Source: Shewanella electrica
Lineage (GTDB): Bacteria; Pseudomonadota; Gammaproteobacteria; Enterobacterales; Shewanellaceae
DNA length: 64,000 nt
Direction: 5' to 3'
Assembly (NCBI RefSeq): GCF_022321485.1
Contig: NZ_JAKOGG010000004.1
Coordinates: 238,156-302,155 of the forward strand
Of the stretch, positions 1 to 9,144 are shown piece by piece (within the stretch, counting starts at the first letter, position 1; every line of letters begins with the position of its first letter). The position numbers were made by a program, and so were the translations under genes. The notes under the pieces were generated by a model. That model made no database searches and was not told the origin of the DNA. It saw only the letters and a list, made by a program, of their open reading frames with translations.

Positions 1-263
1 TACAAGTGGTTAAATTGCCACTGCCTGCGGTATTAACTACCGATTTGCGCTTAAACGAGCCGCGTTACGCGACCTTGCCCAATATTATGAAGGCCAAGAA
101 AAAGCCGCTCGATACCGTCACAGCCGAGTCACTGGGCGTAACCTTGAAAACGCATCAGCAAATATTGAGTGTGACGCCACCAAAAGCGCGACAAGCTGGG
201 GTCATGGTCGATTCTGTCGCGGCGTTAGTCGATAAATTGAAAAATGAAGCGAAGGTGATTTGA
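1..263 (+). CDS. etfB: Electron transfer flavoprotein beta subunit, C-terminal part
   Basis: This is the 3' part of etfB; its start lies outside the window. The visible ~86 residues carry the family's typical C-terminal stretch, including the [11 protein letters not shown] segment and a closing helix rich in Lys and Glu. EtfB pairs with EtfA to form the soluble FAD/AMP heterodimer that takes electrons from acyl-CoA dehydrogenases and passes them to ETF-ubiquinone oxidoreductase. The stop codon is followed after one base by the etfA start, so the two are cotranscribed and probably translationally coupled. The isovaleryl-CoA dehydrogenase encoded near 37 kb is an expected electron donor. Confidence 0.93.
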   Translation, partial: QVVKLPLPAVLTTDLRLNEPRYATLPNIMKAKKKPLDTVTAESLGVTLKTHQQILSVTPPKARQAGVMVDSVAALVDKLKNEAKVI

Positions 264-264
264 T

Positions 265-1188
265 ATGGCAGTGTTAGTAATTGCAGAGCATGACAATCAT
301 CAACTGAAAGCAGATACCTTGAAAGCGGTGAGTGCCGCTAGCCAACTCGATGGTGATATTCATCTGTTAGTCGCCGGTAGCGATTGTGCCGACGTCGTCA
401 GCGCCGCCAGCCAACTCGCGGGCGTCAGTAAAGTTTTCGTGGCTGAACATGCTGTTTATCAACACCAACAAGCGGAAAATATTGCGGAGCTTATTGCCGC
501 GAATGCCGCCAGCTACAGCCATATTTTGGCGGCGGCGACCTCGTTTGGTAAGGATGTGCTGCCACGTGCCGCTGCTTTGCTGGACGTGGCGATGGTGTCC
601 GATATTGTCGAAATCGTTGATGGTGAAACCTTCGTGCGACCGATTTATGCGGGCAGCGCACTGGCAACTGTAAAAAGTTTAGATGCCGTCAAAGTGGTCT
701 CTATTCGCAGTTCGGCATTCGATGCGGTAGCGCAAGGCGGTAATGCGGTCACCGAAACGCTGCCACAGGTATTTGAGCCACTGAGCGAATTTGTTAGTAA
801 AACAGCCATCGCCTCTGAGCGTCCAGAGCTAAGCAGTGCCAATGTGGTGGTCTCCGGCGGACGCGCACTCGGCAGCGCAGCCAACTTTGCCTTGATTGAA
901 CAGCTGGCCGATAAACTCGGCGGTGCCGTAGGGGCGTCACGCGCGGCGGTAGATGCGGGTTATGTCGCTAACGATCTGCAAGTGGGGCAAACCGGTAAGA
1001 TTGTGGCGCCATCGCTGTATATCGCGGTGGGGATTTCTGGTGCAATTCAACATCTTGCGGGTATGAAAGACTCAAAAGTGATTGTTGCTATCAACAAAGA
1101 TCCACAAGCGCCGATTTTCCAAGTGGCTGACTATGGATTAGAAGCGGATCTATTTGAAGCCTTGCCGAGTTTGATAGAAATGATTTAA
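265..1188 (+). CDS. etfA: Electron transfer flavoprotein alpha subunit
   Basis: The 307-residue length is normal for bacterial EtfA. The N-terminal half is the ETF alpha/beta-type domain. The C-terminal half contains the FAD-binding signature: GASRAAVDAGY, then VGQTGKIVAPSLYIAVGISG, then INKDPQAPIF. It forms the ETF heterodimer with EtfB and holds the redox-active FAD used in fatty-acid and branched-chain acyl-CoA oxidation. It lies one base downstream of etfB, and a strong terminator follows the stop. Nothing is unusual in the sequence. Confidence 0.96.
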   Translation: MAVLVIAEHDNHQLKADTLKAVSAASQLDGDIHLLVAGSDCADVVSAASQLAGVSKVFVAEHAVYQHQQAENIAELIAANAASYSHILAAATSFGKDVLPRAAALLDVAMVSDIVEIVDGETFVRPIYAGSALATVKSLDAVKVVSIRSSAFDAVAQGGNAVTETLPQVFEPLSEFVSKTAIASERPELSSANVVVSGGRALGSAANFALIEQLADKLGGAVGASRAAVDAGYVANDLQVGQTGKIVAPSLYIAVGISGAIQHLAGMKDSKVIVAINKDPQAPIFQVADYGLEADLFEALPSLIEMI

Positions 1189-1205
1189 TCTGTGCGCTAA
1201 ATGCA

Positions 1206-1243
1206 GAGGCGGTTCAGGATTGTCCTTAACCGCCTTTTCTTTT
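1206..1243 (+). terminator. Intrinsic terminator after etfBA
   Basis: The arms GGCGGTT and AACCGCC, extended by AGGA/TCCT inside, form a hairpin followed by a T-rich run. It closes the etfBA transcript just before the lysine riboswitch leader begins. Confidence 0.85.
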
Positions 1244-1264
1244 GCGTCAGCGTCTACAACCTGG

Positions 1265-1411
1265 ATGCTGACAGTAGAGGTGCGCTTACTAAGAGTAATG
1301 GCAAGCAGGTGATTCCGTTTGATGTGCCATGAAAGGAGTAAGCGCCGAAGCAGCTAGACGTGTCAAATCTACTGCTGGGGCTGTCGTCGAATAGGGGCAG
1401 CCTTGTCATGG
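1265..1411 (+). promoter_or_regulatory. Lysine riboswitch (L-box / LYS element)
   Basis: The leader has the conserved lysine-aptamer blocks in order: AGAGGTGCGC, AAGAGTAA, TGAAAGG, GCGCCGAAGCAG and GGGGCTGTCG. The helices can be drawn directly. P1 is TGACA (1269-1273) with TGTCA (1404-1408). P2 is a perfect 9-bp pairing of 1282-1290 with 1337-1345. P3 is ATGGC (1298-1302) with GCCAT (1326-1330). P4 pairs 1349-1358 with 1368-1376. P5 pairs GGCTG (1379-1383) with CAGCC (1398-1402). A short hairpin (1414-1429) lies between aptamer and start codon but has no T-run, so I cannot tell whether control is by termination or at translation. In gammaproteobacteria LYS elements are known upstream of NhaC-type genes predicted to import lysine, which fits the next gene. 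Confidence 0.93.
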
Positions 1412-1524
1412 TTGGTTGAGCATTCAACCCCGTGGAGCGCTACTGTATCAGGTTTGGCTGTTTTGCCTCGATATGCCGTTGCTCTCCATTCTGCAAATAC
1501 TGTTAACAAAAAGAATAACGACAT

Positions 1525-3108
1525 ATGACCATTACCAGTTATGCCGACTCGGCATTATCTATTCTTCCCCCCACTATCGCGATTGTTCTCGCTATTGTTA
1601 CCCGCAAGGTTTTAGTTTCTTTAGGTGTTGGCATCTTGGCTGGCATTTTATTGCTAAACCAATGGTCGATAATCGACAGCGGCAGTTACTTGGCGACAAA
1701 GGTCTCTGGACTATTTTGGACAGCTGGCCCTGAGCATTTTTTGCAAGGTGGTCAAGCCAATAGTTGGAACCTGTACGTGCTGGGCTTTTTGATTTTACTT
1801 GGCATGATCACCGCCTTGATCACCACCAGTGGTGCGGCGCGCGCTTTTGCCGAATGGGGCAAACAGCATATCCGTAAACGCCGCGATGCCAAGATGCTCA
1901 CCATGTTTTTAGGCGTGGTGATCTTTATTGACGACTATTTTAATAGTTTGGTGGTGGGCAGCATCTCGCGGCCGTTAACCGACCGTTATTACATCTCACG
2001 CGCCAAGTTAGCTTACCTGCTGGATTCTACCGCGGCACCGGTTTGTGTGATTTCCCCAGTATCTAGCTGGGGCGCGTACATCATCGCCTTAATCGGCGGC
2101 ATTTTAGCAACACACGGTATTGACGATATCGGTCATCTGGCTGCCTTTGTGGAGATGGTGCCGATGAACTTCTACGCCATCTTTGCACTGCTACTGCTGT
2201 TTATGGTGGCTTATTTTGAACTAGATATTGGCCCGATGAAACGGCATGAGCAGGCGGCTCGTCGCGGTCAGCTCTTTGATGAAACCAAAGGTAATCCACC
2301 CGGAGCGGCGGTGGAACTGAGCGAGGCTGATGGTGGCAAAGTACGTGGCTTGTTTTTACCAATCGGTGTGTTGGTCGGTGCGACCATCTACTTTATGTTG
2401 TCATCAGGTGCCAATGCGTTAGCTGACAAGGGACTAACGTTTAGCTGGATCGGCGCATTTGAACAAACTGATGTGGCATCATCACTGTTTTACGGCGCCT
2501 GTGCTGGGTTATTGATGACGTTGGTATTGGCAATTGCACAACGTTTGCCATTGGCGAGTATCGCTAACGCCCTGTGGGTTGGGGCGAAATCTATGTTGCC
2601 TGCAATCTATATTCTGCTATTTGCATGGACTATCTCAGGCGTTATTGGCGCCTTAGAAACCGGTAAATATATGGCGAGTCTTGCCTCGGGCAATATTCCT
2701 TTCGCCTTGCTACCGGCGGCGTTATTTATTCTGGCCGGGCTCACCGCGTTTGCGACTGGAACGAGCTGGGGTACCTTCGGCATTATGCTGCCGATTGCGG
2801 CGGATATGGCGATGGGCAGTCACGCATCAATGTTATTGCCGATGATGGCGGCGGTATTATCTGGTTCAGTATTTGGTGACCATTGCTCGCCGATTTCAGA
2901 TACCACGATTTTGTCGTCCACTGGGGCGAGCTGCCATCATATTGATCACGTAACCACGCAATTGCCATATGCGCTGCTGGTCGCTGTGTTATCTGTGGGT
3001 GGCTATCTGGTGATGGGCTTTACTGATTCGGTTGCCGCCGGTTTAGCGACCTGTAGTGTGTTGTTTATTGTGGCGTTGTTTTGGTTGAAAGCCCGCAGCA
3101 GCCGATAA
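1525..3108 (+). CDS. lysW: NhaC-family carrier, probable lysine transporter LysW
   Basis: The 527-residue protein has about a dozen hydrophobic segments and is of the NhaC Na+/H+ antiporter family. Family-like motifs include VVIFIDDYFNSLVVG near residues 130-145 and ATGTSWGTFGIMLPIA followed by GSVFGDHCSPISDTT in the C-terminal third. Family membership alone would suggest sodium/proton exchange. The lysine riboswitch directly upstream makes lysine uptake the better prediction, matching the comparative-genomics name LysW. The ATG is preceded by a weak, A-rich ribosome site, which may matter for riboswitch control. Transport has not been shown here, so the substrate remains an inference from regulation. 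Confidence 0.85.
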   Translation: MTITSYADSALSILPPTIAIVLAIVTRKVLVSLGVGILAGILLLNQWSIIDSGSYLATKVSGLFWTAGPEHFLQGGQANSWNLYVLGFLILLGMITALITTSGAARAFAEWGKQHIRKRRDAKMLTMFLGVVIFIDDYFNSLVVGSISRPLTDRYYISRAKLAYLLDSTAAPVCVISPVSSWGAYIIALIGGILATHGIDDIGHLAAFVEMVPMNFYAIFALLLLFMVAYFELDIGPMKRHEQAARRGQLFDETKGNPPGAAVELSEADGGKVRGLFLPIGVLVGATIYFMLSSGANALADKGLTFSWIGAFEQTDVASSLFYGACAGLLMTLVLAIAQRLPLASIANALWVGAKSMLPAIYILLFAWTISGVIGALETGKYMASLASGNIPFALLPAALFILAGLTAFATGTSWGTFGIMLPIAADMAMGSHASMLLPMMAAVLSGSVFGDHCSPISDTTILSSTGASCHHIDHVTTQLPYALLVAVLSVGGYLVMGFTDSVAAGLATCSVLFIVALFWLKARSSR

Positions 3109-3132
3109 ATTAGCGCCATCTTGCGGATAAAG

Positions 3133-3163
3133 AGAAGCGCAGCATTTTGCTGCGCTTCTTTTT
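3133..3163. terminator. Terminator between convergent lysW and the M3 peptidase gene
   Basis: The arms AGAAGCGCAGCA and TGCTGCGCTTCT form a 12-bp hairpin with a three-base loop and a T-run on the plus strand. It ends lysW and may also serve the convergent peptidase gene. Confidence 0.85.
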
Positions 3164-3207
3164 GTCTCAAGCACCACTGCTGACAGAAGTGCTTGTTAGC
3201 CCAGTGA

Positions 3208-5382
3208 TTACAGCAGGCCGCGACGTTTTAGCAGACCGTCAGTGGTGGGTTGCTGACCACGGAAGTTTTCATAAGCTTCCATCGGCGGCACGCTGTTGCC
3301 CACTTCACGAATCGTTTTGCGGAACTTCATGCCGATGTCGCGGTTAAGTCCGCCTTGAGTTTGCACGTAAGCAAAGGCATCCGCCGCCAAAATCTCACTC
3401 CACATGTAGGCGTAGTAGCTGGCGCTGTAGCCCCCGGGGAAGGCGTGGGCAAAGTAGCTTGAACGATAACGTGGTGGCACCGCAGCGAGGTTTACGCCAT
3501 GTTTAGCCAGTGCTGCTGCTTCAAACTCTGCCACATTTTGCAGTGGTGTATCGGCTTTCAAGCTGTGCCATTCCAGATCCAGCAAGGCCGCTGACATATA
3601 TTCCAGCGTGTCAAAGCCCATGTTAAAGCTACGAGAGCGCAACAGTTTATCGAGCATGTCAGCCGGTAATGGCTCGCCAGTTTGGTAGTGTTTTGCGTAG
3701 TTGGCTAGCACGGTTGGGTGACCGGCCCAGTCCTCTTCAAAGGTGGATGGAAACTCAACAAAGTCACGTGATACTGCCGTGCCAGACAAGCTTGGGTATT
3801 TCACTTTTGAGAACATGCCATGAGTGCCGTGGCCAAGTTCGTGGTACATGGTGGTCACTTGGTCGTAGCTAACAAAGGTTGGTTCGCCGTCTGGCGCCTT
3901 TTGAATGTTCATCACGTTGACGACTACTGGCTTTTGGTTCAGCAGTTCGCTTTGACGCACAAACGAACTCATCCACGCGCCACCACGTTTGCCTTCACGC
4001 GCAAAGTAGTCGCCGTAGAAAATCGCCATGCTGCTGCCATCGGCATCAAACATCTCCCATGCTTTCACATCTGGGTGATACACCGGCAGGTCCGGTCTTG
4101 GTTTAAAGGTGACGCCGTACAGCTGATTCAGGGTGAAGAACACGCCATCTTCCAGTACGCGGTTGAATTCGAAGTAAGGTTTGAGACTGTTTTCATCGAG
4201 ATCAAACTGCGCTTTACGCACTTTCTCGGCGTAGTAGGCCCAATCCCACGGCTGCAATTCAAAGTCGGCACCAGTTTCAGTGATCATCGCTTGAATCGCG
4301 GCAGCTTCTTTCTCGGTGTTTTTCACTACCGCTGGCACCATTGAGCCAAACATATCAAACACGGCTGTTGGTGTTTTGGCCATTTGTGGCGCTAGGCGAT
4401 AAGTGGCCCAGTTGTCATAGCCTAGCAAGGTAGCTTTTTGCGCGCGCAGTTGTGCTAAACGTGCTACCAATGAGGTGGTTTCGTTGTCGCCGCTGAGACC
4501 GCGAGTCGACGACGCTAGCCAAATCTGCTCGCGCAATTCACGATTGTTCAACTCAGCCAATATTGGTTGACGCGTGGTGTTGGTCAGGTTCAGCAGATAT
4601 TGTCCGTCATGACCGGCGTCTTTGGCATCTTTGGCGGCATTGCGAATGGCTGCTTCTGACAGCCCGTCGAGCTGGGCAACATCCGCCACCAATACGGCGT
4701 TTTCTTTAGTCAGCTTCAACAGACGTTGTTGAAACTCGTTAGTCAGTGTCGATTCTTCTTCGTTCAGCGCGCGGATTTGCACTTTCTGTTCGTCAGTCAG
4801 TTGCGCGCCTGCTAGTACGAAGCGTTGATGGTAAACCTCAATCAAACGCACTTGTTCTTTGGTTAATTCTAGCTGTTCGCGTTGCTGATACAGGCTGTCG
4901 ATACGGCTGAACAGTTTAGCGTTCAGATGAATATTGTCCGTGTGTGCCGCCATTTTTGGCGCCATGTCGCGCTGAATGCGGCGGATCTCTTCATTGCTGT
5001 TTGAACCACTGAGATTGTAGAACACGGCCGAGGCACGGCTGAGCAGGGCGCCTGAGCGTTCTAGTGCGTCGATGGTATTATCAAAAGTTGGCGCGTCAGT
5101 TTGCTCGGCAATCGCCAGCACTTCTTCCATCTGCGCGGCAATACCAGCTTCTAATGCCGGTTGGAAATGTTCAGTTTTTATCGCGCTAAAATCTGGCGCT
5201 TCATATTGCAGTTGGCTGGCAGTGAACAGCGGATTTTGTTGAGCATTTGGTGCTGTATCTGGCGAGGTTGCTGGAGCTTCAGCGGCAGTATTCGTGGTGG
5301 TTTGTTGAGACTCATCAGATTGAGAACATCCAGTAACGAGCAACAGTTGCCCGAGCATCACGGCAATTAGCGTCTTGCGCAT
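3208..5382 (-). CDS. dcp: M3-family zinc metallopeptidase, lipoprotein (Dcp-like)
   Basis: The 724-residue protein begins with a lipoprotein signal peptide: MRKTLI, a hydrophobic stretch, then lipobox LVTGC with the acceptor Cys at residue 19. A Ser/Thr/Gln/Ala-rich linker follows. The rest is a full M3 (thimet oligopeptidase / peptidyl-dipeptidase) domain with zinc motif HELGH inside YHELGHGTHGMF and the downstream FPSTFEEDW that supplies the third zinc ligand. It should trim oligopeptides at the cell envelope, unlike cytoplasmic E. coli Dcp. It is a single gene with its own promoter region upstream of 5382. Assignment to Dcp rather than to another M3 member is by overall resemblance. Confidence 0.88.
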   Translation of the reverse strand: MRKTLIAVMLGQLLLVTGCSQSDESQQTTTNTAAEAPATSPDTAPNAQQNPLFTASQLQYEAPDFSAIKTEHFQPALEAGIAAQMEEVLAIAEQTDAPTFDNTIDALERSGALLSRASAVFYNLSGSNSNEEIRRIQRDMAPKMAAHTDNIHLNAKLFSRIDSLYQQREQLELTKEQVRLIEVYHQRFVLAGAQLTDEQKVQIRALNEEESTLTNEFQQRLLKLTKENAVLVADVAQLDGLSEAAIRNAAKDAKDAGHDGQYLLNLTNTTRQPILAELNNRELREQIWLASSTRGLSGDNETTSLVARLAQLRAQKATLLGYDNWATYRLAPQMAKTPTAVFDMFGSMVPAVVKNTEKEAAAIQAMITETGADFELQPWDWAYYAEKVRKAQFDLDENSLKPYFEFNRVLEDGVFFTLNQLYGVTFKPRPDLPVYHPDVKAWEMFDADGSSMAIFYGDYFAREGKRGGAWMSSFVRQSELLNQKPVVVNVMNIQKAPDGEPTFVSYDQVTTMYHELGHGTHGMFSKVKYPSLSGTAVSRDFVEFPSTFEEDWAGHPTVLANYAKHYQTGEPLPADMLDKLLRSRSFNMGFDTLEYMSAALLDLEWHSLKADTPLQNVAEFEAAALAKHGVNLAAVPPRYRSSYFAHAFPGGYSASYYAYMWSEILAADAFAYVQTQGGLNRDIGMKFRKTIREVGNSVPPMEAYENFRGQQPTTDGLLKRRGLL

Positions 5383-5617
5383 TTTATTATTTTCCTTTGG
5401 TTAACGGCGGATCAGTAGCGCAAGCTAACAATTAGGCGTTAAGCCAATCTTAATCAACCGTTTGAGCTGACGATGCTCGTCACATTACATGTATTAAAAA
5501 TGTAACAAATTGCTTTAAAACGCGTGGCACTGGGCGTTTATCGTGATTCGTCGCCACTGATTTTTTAGCGAAAACAGGGTAAGATGGCCGCCATTGCGAA
5601 TTACAGGAGCGCCAGTT

Positions 5618-6196
5618 TTGGCTCAGCTTTATTTTTACTATTCGGCGATGAATGCCGGTAAATCCACCTCATTGTTGCAGTCATCTTATAACTACCGTGA
5701 ACGCGGCATGCACACCTTAGTGCTGACCCCCGCCATTGACGACCGTTTTGGTATGGGCAAAGTTGCCTCAAGAATTGGTATTCAATGCGAAGCCACTATC
5801 TTTTCGGCGGCGGATGATTTGGCCGAGCGGATTGCCGCTGAACATGAACGGGAGTTTTTACACTGTGTGCTGGTGGATGAGTCGCAGTTTTTGAGTAAAG
5901 ATCAAGTGAAACAGCTGGCTTATGTGGTGGACTGCCTCGATATTCCGGTGTTGTGTTACGGTTTACGCACCGACTTTCAAGGCGAGTTGTTTTCTGGCAG
6001 TCAGTATTTGTTGGCGTGGGCCGATAAACTGGTGGAGCTAAAAACTATCTGCTTTTGCGGCCGCAAAGCCAACATGGTGGTGCGTCGCGATAGTCAAGGC
6101 AACGCCATTAAAGAGGGCGCTCAGGTGGCGATTGGCGGCAATGAAAGTTATGAGTCTGTTTGCCGTAAACACTTCCGCGAACTGGTGTGGGAGTAG
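5618..6196 (+). CDS. tdk: Thymidine kinase (TTG start)
   Basis: This is a cytosolic thymidine kinase of the type II family (192 residues), which phosphorylates thymidine in pyrimidine salvage. It has the P-loop AMNAGKST, the LVDESQF Walker-B-like motif, and the [14 protein letters not shown] lasso region. I place the start at TTG 5618, giving [16 protein letters not shown] as in known Tdk proteins, because an AGGAG lies nine bases upstream. An in-frame TTG at 5594 would add eight residues that do not resemble the family. The gene stands alone, divergent from the M3 peptidase gene and convergent with the FUSC gene. Confidence 0.94.
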   Translation: MAQLYFYYSAMNAGKSTSLLQSSYNYRERGMHTLVLTPAIDDRFGMGKVASRIGIQCEATIFSAADDLAERIAAEHEREFLHCVLVDESQFLSKDQVKQLAYVVDCLDIPVLCYGLRTDFQGELFSGSQYLLAWADKLVELKTICFCGRKANMVVRRDSQGNAIKEGAQVAIGGNESYESVCRKHFRELVWE

Positions 6197-6226
6197 CCGT
6201 TAGGCTGCGTTAGACCTTTCTGTATC

Positions 6227-6256
6227 AAGCTCTACAGGTTAACGCCGGTAGAGCTT
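6227..6256. terminator. Inverted repeat between convergent tdk and FUSC genes
   Basis: The perfect 9-bp arms AAGCTCTAC (6227-6235) and GTAGAGCTT (6248-6256) lie between the two convergent stop codons. The T-run is short, so it is a weak terminator candidate. Confidence 0.5.
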
Positions 6257-6266
6257 TACCTCGCTA

Positions 6267-7406
6267 TCATTCCTGTTGTTTCGATTTCGGCGATGGCTTG
6301 GGTTTGAGCCCGACACTGGCGAGTAGCCGAGCCTTGTGGCGATAGGCGGCAACTAACTTATCCAATTGGGTATTAATGCCGGTTAACGCCAAGGCCAATT
6401 GGAAAATCAACCAGCTGTAGCCGTTGAGGATAAATGCTGATTGTGCCGCATCACTGCTGTTCATTGGTGCTTGCTGTTGCAAGATCATCAACTGTTGCTC
6501 CAGTTGGTAACTAAACCCCGCAGGCAGAGCTGGCTGTTCAGCTTGCTTGCCCAACATGTAGTCGGTGAGCTGCAACAAGTGTTGTTGCATGGTTTGGGCA
6601 AACTGCTGGATTTGTTGCAGTGCGGCTTGATCGGTGTGGGTGAGTTCGGCTTGCAGTAGCAGTTCCAATAGGGTGATAACCCGTATTTGCTCATCGGCCA
6701 ATTCTGTGACGGTTTCCGCGTGTTTTTTGAGTGTTTGGCTTTCCCATTCGAGCGAGAAACGCAATTTCTTCTGCGCTAATACCGCCTTCATGGTGTTTTC
6801 TAACTGAGTGCGTGCGGCTTTGTTATCGGTATGCTCGCTCAAGTGCGCTTCGAGTACTTTTGCCATTAACGAAAACGACTTTGCTAGCTGAGCACGCCAG
6901 TCTTGTTTGGCTTTAATCGGCAGCACAAATAGCGATACTGATACGGCGACCACACAGCCGATGAGAATATTGGCCGTGCGCCACAAGGCTTCCGAAGTGT
7001 CGTGGTTGGCATCACCAATCACCATGATCATGGTAAAGCCCGTCACAAGATAAGCGTAGCTGTAGCGACCGGCGTTAAGAAAACACACCACCGCCACACC
7101 GAAGATCAGTAATCCCATCATGTGCCAATACTGCTCAATGAAGATCACCAGCAACACGCCGTAGCTAGCGCCAATCAGAGTACCAATCGCGCGTTGTAGT
7201 GATTTTTCAATAGCACCGCCTACCTGAGGCAAACCCATCATGATGATGACAATCGTCACCATCGCCCAGATAAAGTGCGGCACCGGCCAGAAGCCATTAA
7301 TGACGGCCACAATCGACAATGCCAAGGCGATTTTGAAGGTATGAACGATTCTAGCGTAACGGTAAATAAAGGCTGACAGTCGCGAAGCTTGTTCAAACAC
7401 GGTCAA
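6267..7406 (-). CDS. FUSC-family inner membrane protein (aromatic-acid-exporter-like)
   Basis: The 379-residue protein has a cluster of about six hydrophobic segments in its first ~170 residues, including repeated V/I/M-rich runs and GTLIGASYGVLLVIF. A long, charged and glutamine-rich cytoplasmic region with helical, coiled-coil-like character follows. This is the FUSC/YccS layout. Members such as AaeB export aromatic carboxylic acids, while YccS has no assigned substrate. No membrane-fusion partner gene lies beside it, so export through an AaeAB-like pump cannot be claimed. The C-terminal tail is basic and proline-rich (KPKPSPKSKQ). Confidence 0.78.
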   Translation of the reverse strand: MTVFEQASRLSAFIYRYARIVHTFKIALALSIVAVINGFWPVPHFIWAMVTIVIIMMGLPQVGGAIEKSLQRAIGTLIGASYGVLLVIFIEQYWHMMGLLIFGVAVVCFLNAGRYSYAYLVTGFTMIMVIGDANHDTSEALWRTANILIGCVVAVSVSLFVLPIKAKQDWRAQLAKSFSLMAKVLEAHLSEHTDNKAARTQLENTMKAVLAQKKLRFSLEWESQTLKKHAETVTELADEQIRVITLLELLLQAELTHTDQAALQQIQQFAQTMQQHLLQLTDYMLGKQAEQPALPAGFSYQLEQQLMILQQQAPMNSSDAAQSAFILNGYSWLIFQLALALTGINTQLDKLVAAYRHKARLLASVGLKPKPSPKSKQQE

Positions 7407-7546
7407 TATTCCGTTGTTTTGATACTTTTGAAAGATAAGTAATTATTGCAGATTGTTGCGTTTAAAGCGCCGTCTATTGCCGTGAAAGCTAATCTGACGG
7501 CGGCGCTTTTGGAGGCAAAATGAGTAGAATGTGAATCGTATCACGT

Positions 7547-7579
7547 CACTACCGCTATTCGAATGAACTAGCGGTAGTG
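7547..7579. repeat. Perfect 11-bp inverted repeat in intergenic DNA
   Basis: The arms CACTACCGCTA (7547-7557) and TAGCGGTAGTG (7569-7579) enclose an 11-base loop. It lies between the end of the M28 peptidase gene and the start of the FUSC gene, both on the minus strand. No T-run follows on either strand, so it may be a Rho-type or RNA-stability hairpin, or an operator for the FUSC gene. A second, imperfect GC-rich hairpin is at about 7464-7510. Confidence 0.55.
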
Positions 7580-7616
7580 CGTATCACTTTGGAAACAAAC
7601 TACCTTGCCAAGATGA

Positions 7617-9011
7617 TTACTTGATAGGACGCAGTTCTAGGGACGACTGCGCCATCAGGTAGGCAAACTGTGCATAAACTGCCACGTTTTGCGCCAAGGC
7701 TGCGGGATCGATTTTATCCAACGTATCATTCGGCGTGTGGTGGTAATCAAAATAATCACGCCCATCTTGTCGCAGTGACGCTACTGGCACGCCGTGCGCG
7801 GGCAGCAATGAGACTTCTGAACCGCCGCGGGCGTTGTTATCCCCTTGCTCTACATCGGCATGTGCCAGTGGTGCTAGCAGTTGCTGTGCTTGGCTGAATA
7901 CAGCGGGGGCTACACGCAAATCGGCGCGATAGATAGGGCCTGCTCCAAAGTCAGATTCAGCGGCGATGTAGTGTTTGCTCAGTTCAGCTTTATGTTGCTC
8001 CACATAAGCTTTACCGCCGATCATGCCGATCTCTTCTGCGGCAAACAGCACCACACGAATTGTCCGCGCTGGACGTTCTGGCAGTTCACCAATCAACTTG
8101 GCTGCAGCGGTAACAATCGCCACGCCTGAGGCATCATCAATGGCACCGGTGCCTTCATCCCATGAGTCGAGATGTGCCCCAAGCAGTACGATTTCGTCAG
8201 GCTTAGTGGCACCGGTAAATTCACCAATGACGTTGTAGGTGGTCATGGTACCGAGGTCTTTAGGGGTCAACGTCAGTTGAATGCTGACATCTTGGCTGCG
8301 GGCCAACATCGCCGTCAACTGGTCAGCATCTGGCGCACTCAGTGCCGCAGCTGGAATTTTAGTGACATCATCGTCATAGCGCATCATGCCGGTGTGTGGC
8401 ATACGATCACTGTCGGTGCCGATAGAGCGGATCACAATGGCGACGGCGCCGAGCTTGGCAGCTTCTACAGCACCATTTACCCGTGCGCCCACGGTTTTAC
8501 CGTAACCTGCACCAGTCTTGAAACGTTCGGTCTTTTGGTCGATAAAGACGATCTTGCCTTCAACATTCTTCTTATTTGCATGTTTTAGCGCGTTAAGATT
8601 GTCGAAACGAACAATATTGGCAGTTAATCCCTTTTCCGGTGTGGCAACACTGCCACCTAAAGCGGTCAGAACTAAGGGCTGAGGGTAGGGGGCCACAACA
8701 CGGGCGCTAGCGCTTCCTCGCTGCCAAACAGGCACTACAACGGGTTCTTTGTATACTTTATCAAACCCGAGTGATTGTAATTTGGCGGTGGCCCAGTCAA
8801 CCGCGAGCAAATCTTCGGCACTGCCAGCCAGTCTTGGACCTATCTCGACTGTCAAAGATTCAGCAATTTTGTAGGCTAGGTCAGATTGTTGCGCTTTTGA
8901 ATTGAGAGATTCTGCAACCTTTTGATTTGCTTCGTAAGTTGTTGCATAGGATCCATTGGAAAACCAACCCAATAACAAGCTTGCGGCAAAAATAGTTAGG
9001 GTGTTTCTCAT
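7617..9011 (-). CDS. Secreted M28-family zinc aminopeptidase/carboxypeptidase
   Basis: The 464-residue protein starts with a Sec signal peptide (basic N-terminus, hydrophobic ILAASLLLGW-type core, likely cut near YAT at residues 22-25). A PA-domain-like insert precedes the peptidase core. The M28 co-catalytic zinc residues are visible: GAHLDSWDEGTGAIDDASG supplies His and the bridging Asp, AAEEIGMIG supplies the catalytic Glu pair, ESDFG supplies an Asp, and DYHHTPNDTLDKI supplies the last His. The arrangement resembles the bacterial relatives of plasma glutamate carboxypeptidase. It should release amino acids from peptides in the periplasm or medium. It appears monocistronic. Confidence 0.9.
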   Translation of the reverse strand: MRNTLTIFAASLLLGWFSNGSYATTYEANQKVAESLNSKAQQSDLAYKIAESLTVEIGPRLAGSAEDLLAVDWATAKLQSLGFDKVYKEPVVVPVWQRGSASARVVAPYPQPLVLTALGGSVATPEKGLTANIVRFDNLNALKHANKKNVEGKIVFIDQKTERFKTGAGYGKTVGARVNGAVEAAKLGAVAIVIRSIGTDSDRMPHTGMMRYDDDVTKIPAAALSAPDADQLTAMLARSQDVSIQLTLTPKDLGTMTTYNVIGEFTGATKPDEIVLLGAHLDSWDEGTGAIDDASGVAIVTAAAKLIGELPERPARTIRVVLFAAEEIGMIGGKAYVEQHKAELSKHYIAAESDFGAGPIYRADLRVAPAVFSQAQQLLAPLAHADVEQGDNNARGGSEVSLLPAHGVPVASLRQDGRDYFDYHHTPNDTLDKIDPAALAQNVAVYAQFAYLMAQSSLELRPIK

Positions 9012-9144
9012 ATAATTCCTTATTTTTTATATGTGTGTCCCATTTTTAGAAATAATGTACCAAAAAATGTGCTTTACGTCCCGTCTCTCTGTGTAAGCCA
9101 ACGCTATATTAGGGGTGGAATTTATTTTAGGAGAGAAGGCTCGT

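Noticed and set aside
1246-1395. Two short ATGA-overlapping reading frames resembling a gene remnant after etfA
   Set aside because: The same bases make every helix and conserved block of a lysine riboswitch, which explains them better than a decayed gene.
1416-1733. A 105-residue plus-strand frame overlapping the start of lysW
   Set aside because: It runs in another frame through the riboswitch platform and the well-supported lysW gene, and has no family features.
3820-4344. A 174-residue plus-strand frame inside the M3 peptidase gene
   Set aside because: It is antisense to the conserved peptidase domain, including the zinc motif, and carries no recognisable domain of its own.
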